DNA from: an uncultured Clostridia bacterium
GTDB taxonomy: Bacteria > Bacillota > Clostridia > Oscillospirales > Acutalibacteraceae
Length of the DNA stretch: 64,000 nt
NCBI GenBank assembly: GCA_944384995.1
Contig: CALWVN010000005.1
Span: 1-64,000, forward strand
Reading direction: 5' to 3'
How positions within the stretch are numbered: the stretch's first letter is position 1; each line of letters opens with the position of its first letter. The notes under the pieces were generated by a model. The model was given only the letters and a program-made list of their open reading frames with translations, did not search any database and was not told the origin of the DNA. The translations under genes and the position numbers were made by a program. This document shows, piece by piece, positions 61,528-64,000 of this stretch.

Positions 61528-62636
61528 AGCTGATTTTGGTCTCCCCGAAGAACCGGACCGCCTACAATTTCCGCGGCGACCTTGTGCGGGAGATCATCGA
61601 CCGCGGGTACGAGGTTGTCGTGACCGGCCCGAACCGCGACCATGTGGACAAGATCGAGGCGCTCGGCGCGCGGTTCGTGGAAATCCCGATGAACAAAAAC
61701 GGCGTGGACCCGTTTGCGGACCTGCGGTACCGGAAGGCGCTTTGCGAGCTGTTTCGCAAAGAGAAGCCGGATGTGGTGTTCGGCTATACGAGCAAACCTG
61801 TTATCTACGGGTCCATCGCCGCCAAAAAGGCCGGCGTGCCGCATATTGCCGCCATGGTGACCGGCGCGGGCTACGCCTTTACCGCGCAGACGGCAAAGGC
61901 AAAGGTCATCCGCGTCATTCAGTCGGTGCTTTATAAAAGAGCATTCCGCTGTGCGGACGTGGCCATCTTCCAAAACGACGACGACCGCGCGCAGTTCGTC
62001 GGGCTGCATTTGGTCGACGATCCGAAATGCCGCGTGGTCAACGGCTCGGGCGTCAATACGGAAAAATTTGCCGTCGCGCCCCTGCCGGAAAAACCGACCT
62101 TCTTTATGCTGTCGCGCGTGATGTATTCCAAAGGCATCCGCGAATACCTTGCCGCCTGCAGGCGTGTCAAGCAAAAATATCCGGATGTCCGGTGCATGCT
62201 GCTCGGCGCGTGTGAGAACATTCAGGATTCGCTCTCCTGGGAAGACCTGCGGCCCTATATCGATGACGGCATCATCGAGTATTTCGGCGAAACGGACGAT
62301 GTGACCGCCTACTATAAGCAGTGTTCGGTCTTTGTGCTGCCGTCCTACCGCGAGGGCACACCGCGCACGGTGCTTGAGGCGATGTCGATGGGCCGTGCCG
62401 TCATCACGACCGACGCGCCCGGCTGCCGAGAAACAGTCGTGGACGGTGAGACCGGCTTTTTGGTGCCGGTGCAGGACGCCGAAGCGCTCGCAGAGCGCAT
62501 GTGTCGGTTATTGGAGACGCCGGAACAGATCGAAAAGATGGGACAAGCCGGCGCCGCGTATTGCAGACAAAAATTTGACGTGCGCAAAGTCAATGCTGCT
62601 ATGCGCCGCTATTTGAATATTAAGGAGCAAGCATGA
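61524..62636 (+). CDS. Glycosyltransferase family 4 protein
   Basis: 370 aa, GT-B fold. N-terminal acceptor domain; donor-site segments FFMLSRVMYSKGIREYLAA and SYREGTPRTVLEAMSMGRAVI (EX7E motif region). Probably adds the second sugar of the repeat unit. Starts in an ATGA overlap with the preceding gene and overlaps the next one by 4 nt. Confidence 0.92.
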   Translation: MKLILVSPKNRTAYNFRGDLVREIIDRGYEVVVTGPNRDHVDKIEALGARFVEIPMNKNGVDPFADLRYRKALCELFRKEKPDVVFGYTSKPVIYGSIAAKKAGVPHIAAMVTGAGYAFTAQTAKAKVIRVIQSVLYKRAFRCADVAIFQNDDDRAQFVGLHLVDDPKCRVVNGSGVNTEKFAVAPLPEKPTFFMLSRVMYSKGIREYLAACRRVKQKYPDVRCMLLGACENIQDSLSWEDLRPYIDDGIIEYFGETDDVTAYYKQCSVFVLPSYREGTPRTVLEAMSMGRAVITTDAPGCRETVVDGETGFLVPVQDAEALAERMCRLLETPEQIEKMGQAGAAYCRQKFDVRKVNAAMRRYLNIKEQA

Positions 62637-63955
62637 TGGGACTGTATGAAAAGATTGTAAACGGAGAAGAAAAGATCGCGCTTGTAGGCCTCGGCTACGT
62701 CGGGATGCCCATCGCAGTGGCCTTTTCAAAAAAGGTCAAGGTCATCGGATACGACCTGAACGCCAAGAAGATCGAGCAATATAAAAACGGCATCGACCCG
62801 ACCAACGAAGTCGGCGGCGACGCGGTCAAGGCGTGCAGCGTCGAATTCACGGCGGACGAAACGAAGCTGCGCGAAGCGAAATTCCACATCGTTGCGGTCC
62901 CCACGCCGGTAAACGGCGATCACACGCCGGATCTTACGCCTGTAGAAGGCGCGTCTGAGACCGTCGGGCGCAACCTGACGAAAGGTTCCGTTGTCGTCTA
63001 TGAATCCACCGTATATCCCGGCGTGACCGAGGACATCTGCGTGCCGATTCTGGAGCGCGAATCCGGCTTGAAGTGCGGGGTGGATTTCAAGGTCGGCTAT
63101 TCACCCGAGCGCATCAACCCCGGCGATAAGGTCCATCGCTTGGAAACGATCACCAAGATCGTCAGCGGCATGGACGAGGAAACGCTCGACACCGTCGCCA
63201 AGGTTTATGAGCTGGTCGTCGAAGCGGGCGTCCACCGCGCCGAGAGCATCAAGGTCGCAGAGGCCGCCAAGGTCATCGAAAACAGCCAGCGCGACATCAA
63301 CATTGCGTTTATGAACGAACTGTCCATTATCTTCAACAAAATGGGCATCGATACCCAGTCCGTCTTAAAGGCTGCGGGCACCAAGTGGAATTTCCTTAAA
63401 TTCTATCCCGGCCTTGTCGGCGGGCACTGCATCGGCGTTGATCCGTACTATTTGACCTATAAGGCGGAAGAACTCGGCTACCATAGCCAGATCATCCTCT
63501 CCGGGCGGCGCATCAACGACGATATGGGCAAATACGTCGCCGAAAATGTCGTGAAAAAGCTGATCGCGGCGGACGTTTCCATCAAGAACGCCAAAGTCGC
63601 GATTTTGGGCTTTACCTTTAAGGAGAATTGCCCCGACACGCGCAACACCAAGATTATCGATATCTACAAAGAGCTGAAAGAATACGGCATCACAGCCGCT
63701 ATCGCCGACCCGACGGCGGACAGCGACGAGGCAAAGCGGCTTTACGGCGTGGAATTTGCCGATATGGCATCCATTACCGGCTGTGACGCTGTGGTGCTTG
63801 CCGTGGCGCACGACGCATTCCAAAACCTCTCGCAGGCGGATTTCGACAAGATGTTCAAGCCCGGAGACAACGGCCAGAAGGTGCTTGTGGACATCAAAGG
63901 CCTTTTAGACCGCAAGCAGTACGAGGCAGCGGGCTATAAATATTGGAGGCTGTAA
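62633..63955 (+). CDS. Nucleotide-sugar 6-dehydrogenase (TviB/WbpA type)
   Basis: 440 aa. Oxidises UDP-hexose (or UDP-N-acetylhexosamine) C6 to a carboxylate with 2 NAD+. NAD motif VGLGYVGMPIAVA, SPERINPGDK, and the catalytic Cys266 in LVGGHCIGVDPYY. SPERINPGDK is typical of the TviB/WbpA branch acting on N-acetylated sugars, so the polymer probably contains a uronic acid. Either ATG at 62633 or 62636 may be used; AAGGAG lies upstream. Confidence 0.92.
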   Translation: MMGLYEKIVNGEEKIALVGLGYVGMPIAVAFSKKVKVIGYDLNAKKIEQYKNGIDPTNEVGGDAVKACSVEFTADETKLREAKFHIVAVPTPVNGDHTPDLTPVEGASETVGRNLTKGSVVVYESTVYPGVTEDICVPILERESGLKCGVDFKVGYSPERINPGDKVHRLETITKIVSGMDEETLDTVAKVYELVVEAGVHRAESIKVAEAAKVIENSQRDINIAFMNELSIIFNKMGIDTQSVLKAAGTKWNFLKFYPGLVGGHCIGVDPYYLTYKAEELGYHSQIILSGRRINDDMGKYVAENVVKKLIAADVSIKNAKVAILGFTFKENCPDTRNTKIIDIYKELKEYGITAAIADPTADSDEAKRLYGVEFADMASITGCDAVVLAVAHDAFQNLSQADFDKMFKPGDNGQKVLVDIKGLLDRKQYEAAGYKYWRL

Positions 63956-63958
63956 GCG

Positions 63959-64000
63959 ATGACGCACGGCGAGTTGGAACAACTTTTGGATCGCCGGCAG
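63959..64000 (+). CDS. Next gene of the polysaccharide locus, 3' end beyond the window
   Basis: Only 14 codons (MTHGELEQLLDRRQ) are visible. The ATG follows the preceding stop by 3 nt and GGAGG lies about 10 nt upstream. The function cannot be told from the fragment. Confidence 0.5.
   Translation, partial: MTHGELEQLLDRRQ

Overview
The window is a chromosomal segment from a fairly GC-rich, anaerobic, spore-lineage Firmicute, most likely a gut Clostridia member of the Oscillospirales type. The signs are SpoVT, CtsR-McsA-McsB-ClpC, a CIRCE-controlled groESL, the ylxM-ffh-rpsP-khpA-rimM-trmD block, an Rnf complex, an oxygen-sensitive class III ribonucleotide reductase, and intergenic palindromic repeats of a style common in that group. 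Genus assignment is inference; there is no rRNA or tRNA gene in the window. Layout: 1-2.5 kb holds the end of an anaerobic ribonucleotide reductase (nrdD) fused to a redoxin domain, followed by a thioredoxin reductase. 2.6-4.3 kb has a gene remnant, a DUF1848 protein and spoVT. 4.4-9.6 kb has ywlC and uppP (minus strand), mutS2 and a lipoprotein. 9.6-13.3 kb is the SRP/ribosome maturation operon, starting from a full-consensus promoter with a leader hairpin. 13.4-16.2 kb pairs a sugar:cation symporter with a sulfatase. 16.3-18.5 kb is a PadR/HAAS membrane-protein pair with a visible operator. 18.6-19.8 kb is rpsF-ssb-rpsR. 19.8-22.4 kb is an XRE regulator between three zinc-ribbon membrane proteins that share its candidate operator. 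22.5-33.2 kb is a near complete arginine pathway (argG, argH, argC, argJ, argB, argD, argF) with a transglutaminase-like protein, a YoaK-type membrane protein and a methyltransferase interleaved. 33.3-35.3 kb is groESL; 35.7-37.5 kb is mutY and an SDR; 37.7-38.6 kb is metA. 38.6-38.8 kb is a 97-bp tandem duplication and 38.9-40.3 kb a PurF paralogue with a degenerate glutaminase domain. 40.4-42.8 kb is a GH27 glycosidase and an iron alcohol dehydrogenase. 43-50.1 kb is an apbE - NusG-II - Gx-transporter - rnfCDGEAB cluster. 50.2-55.3 kb has a tiny Cys-rich protein and the ctsR-mcsA-mcsB-clpC operon under two CtsR boxes. 55.3-59 kb is a compact phage-derived lysis cassette behind a LexA box. 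59-64 kb is the start of an exopolysaccharide locus, cut by the window end. The most interesting item is the cassette at 55.26-58.98 kb. It has a strong promoter, a perfect LexA (SOS) box just downstream of the -10, a leader hairpin resembling a terminator, a small sigma-region-4-like regulator, a collagen-like phage-tail-type protein, a GH25 endolysin, an XhlA-like protein and a holin, closed by a strong terminator. No capsid, tail, packaging or integrase genes are present around it. It could be a domesticated SOS-triggered lysis or release module. Other points worth checking are the degenerate PurF, the XRE/zinc-ribbon regulon with a shared operator, and the aldolase plus 2-hydroxyacid dehydrogenase pair in the polysaccharide locus.
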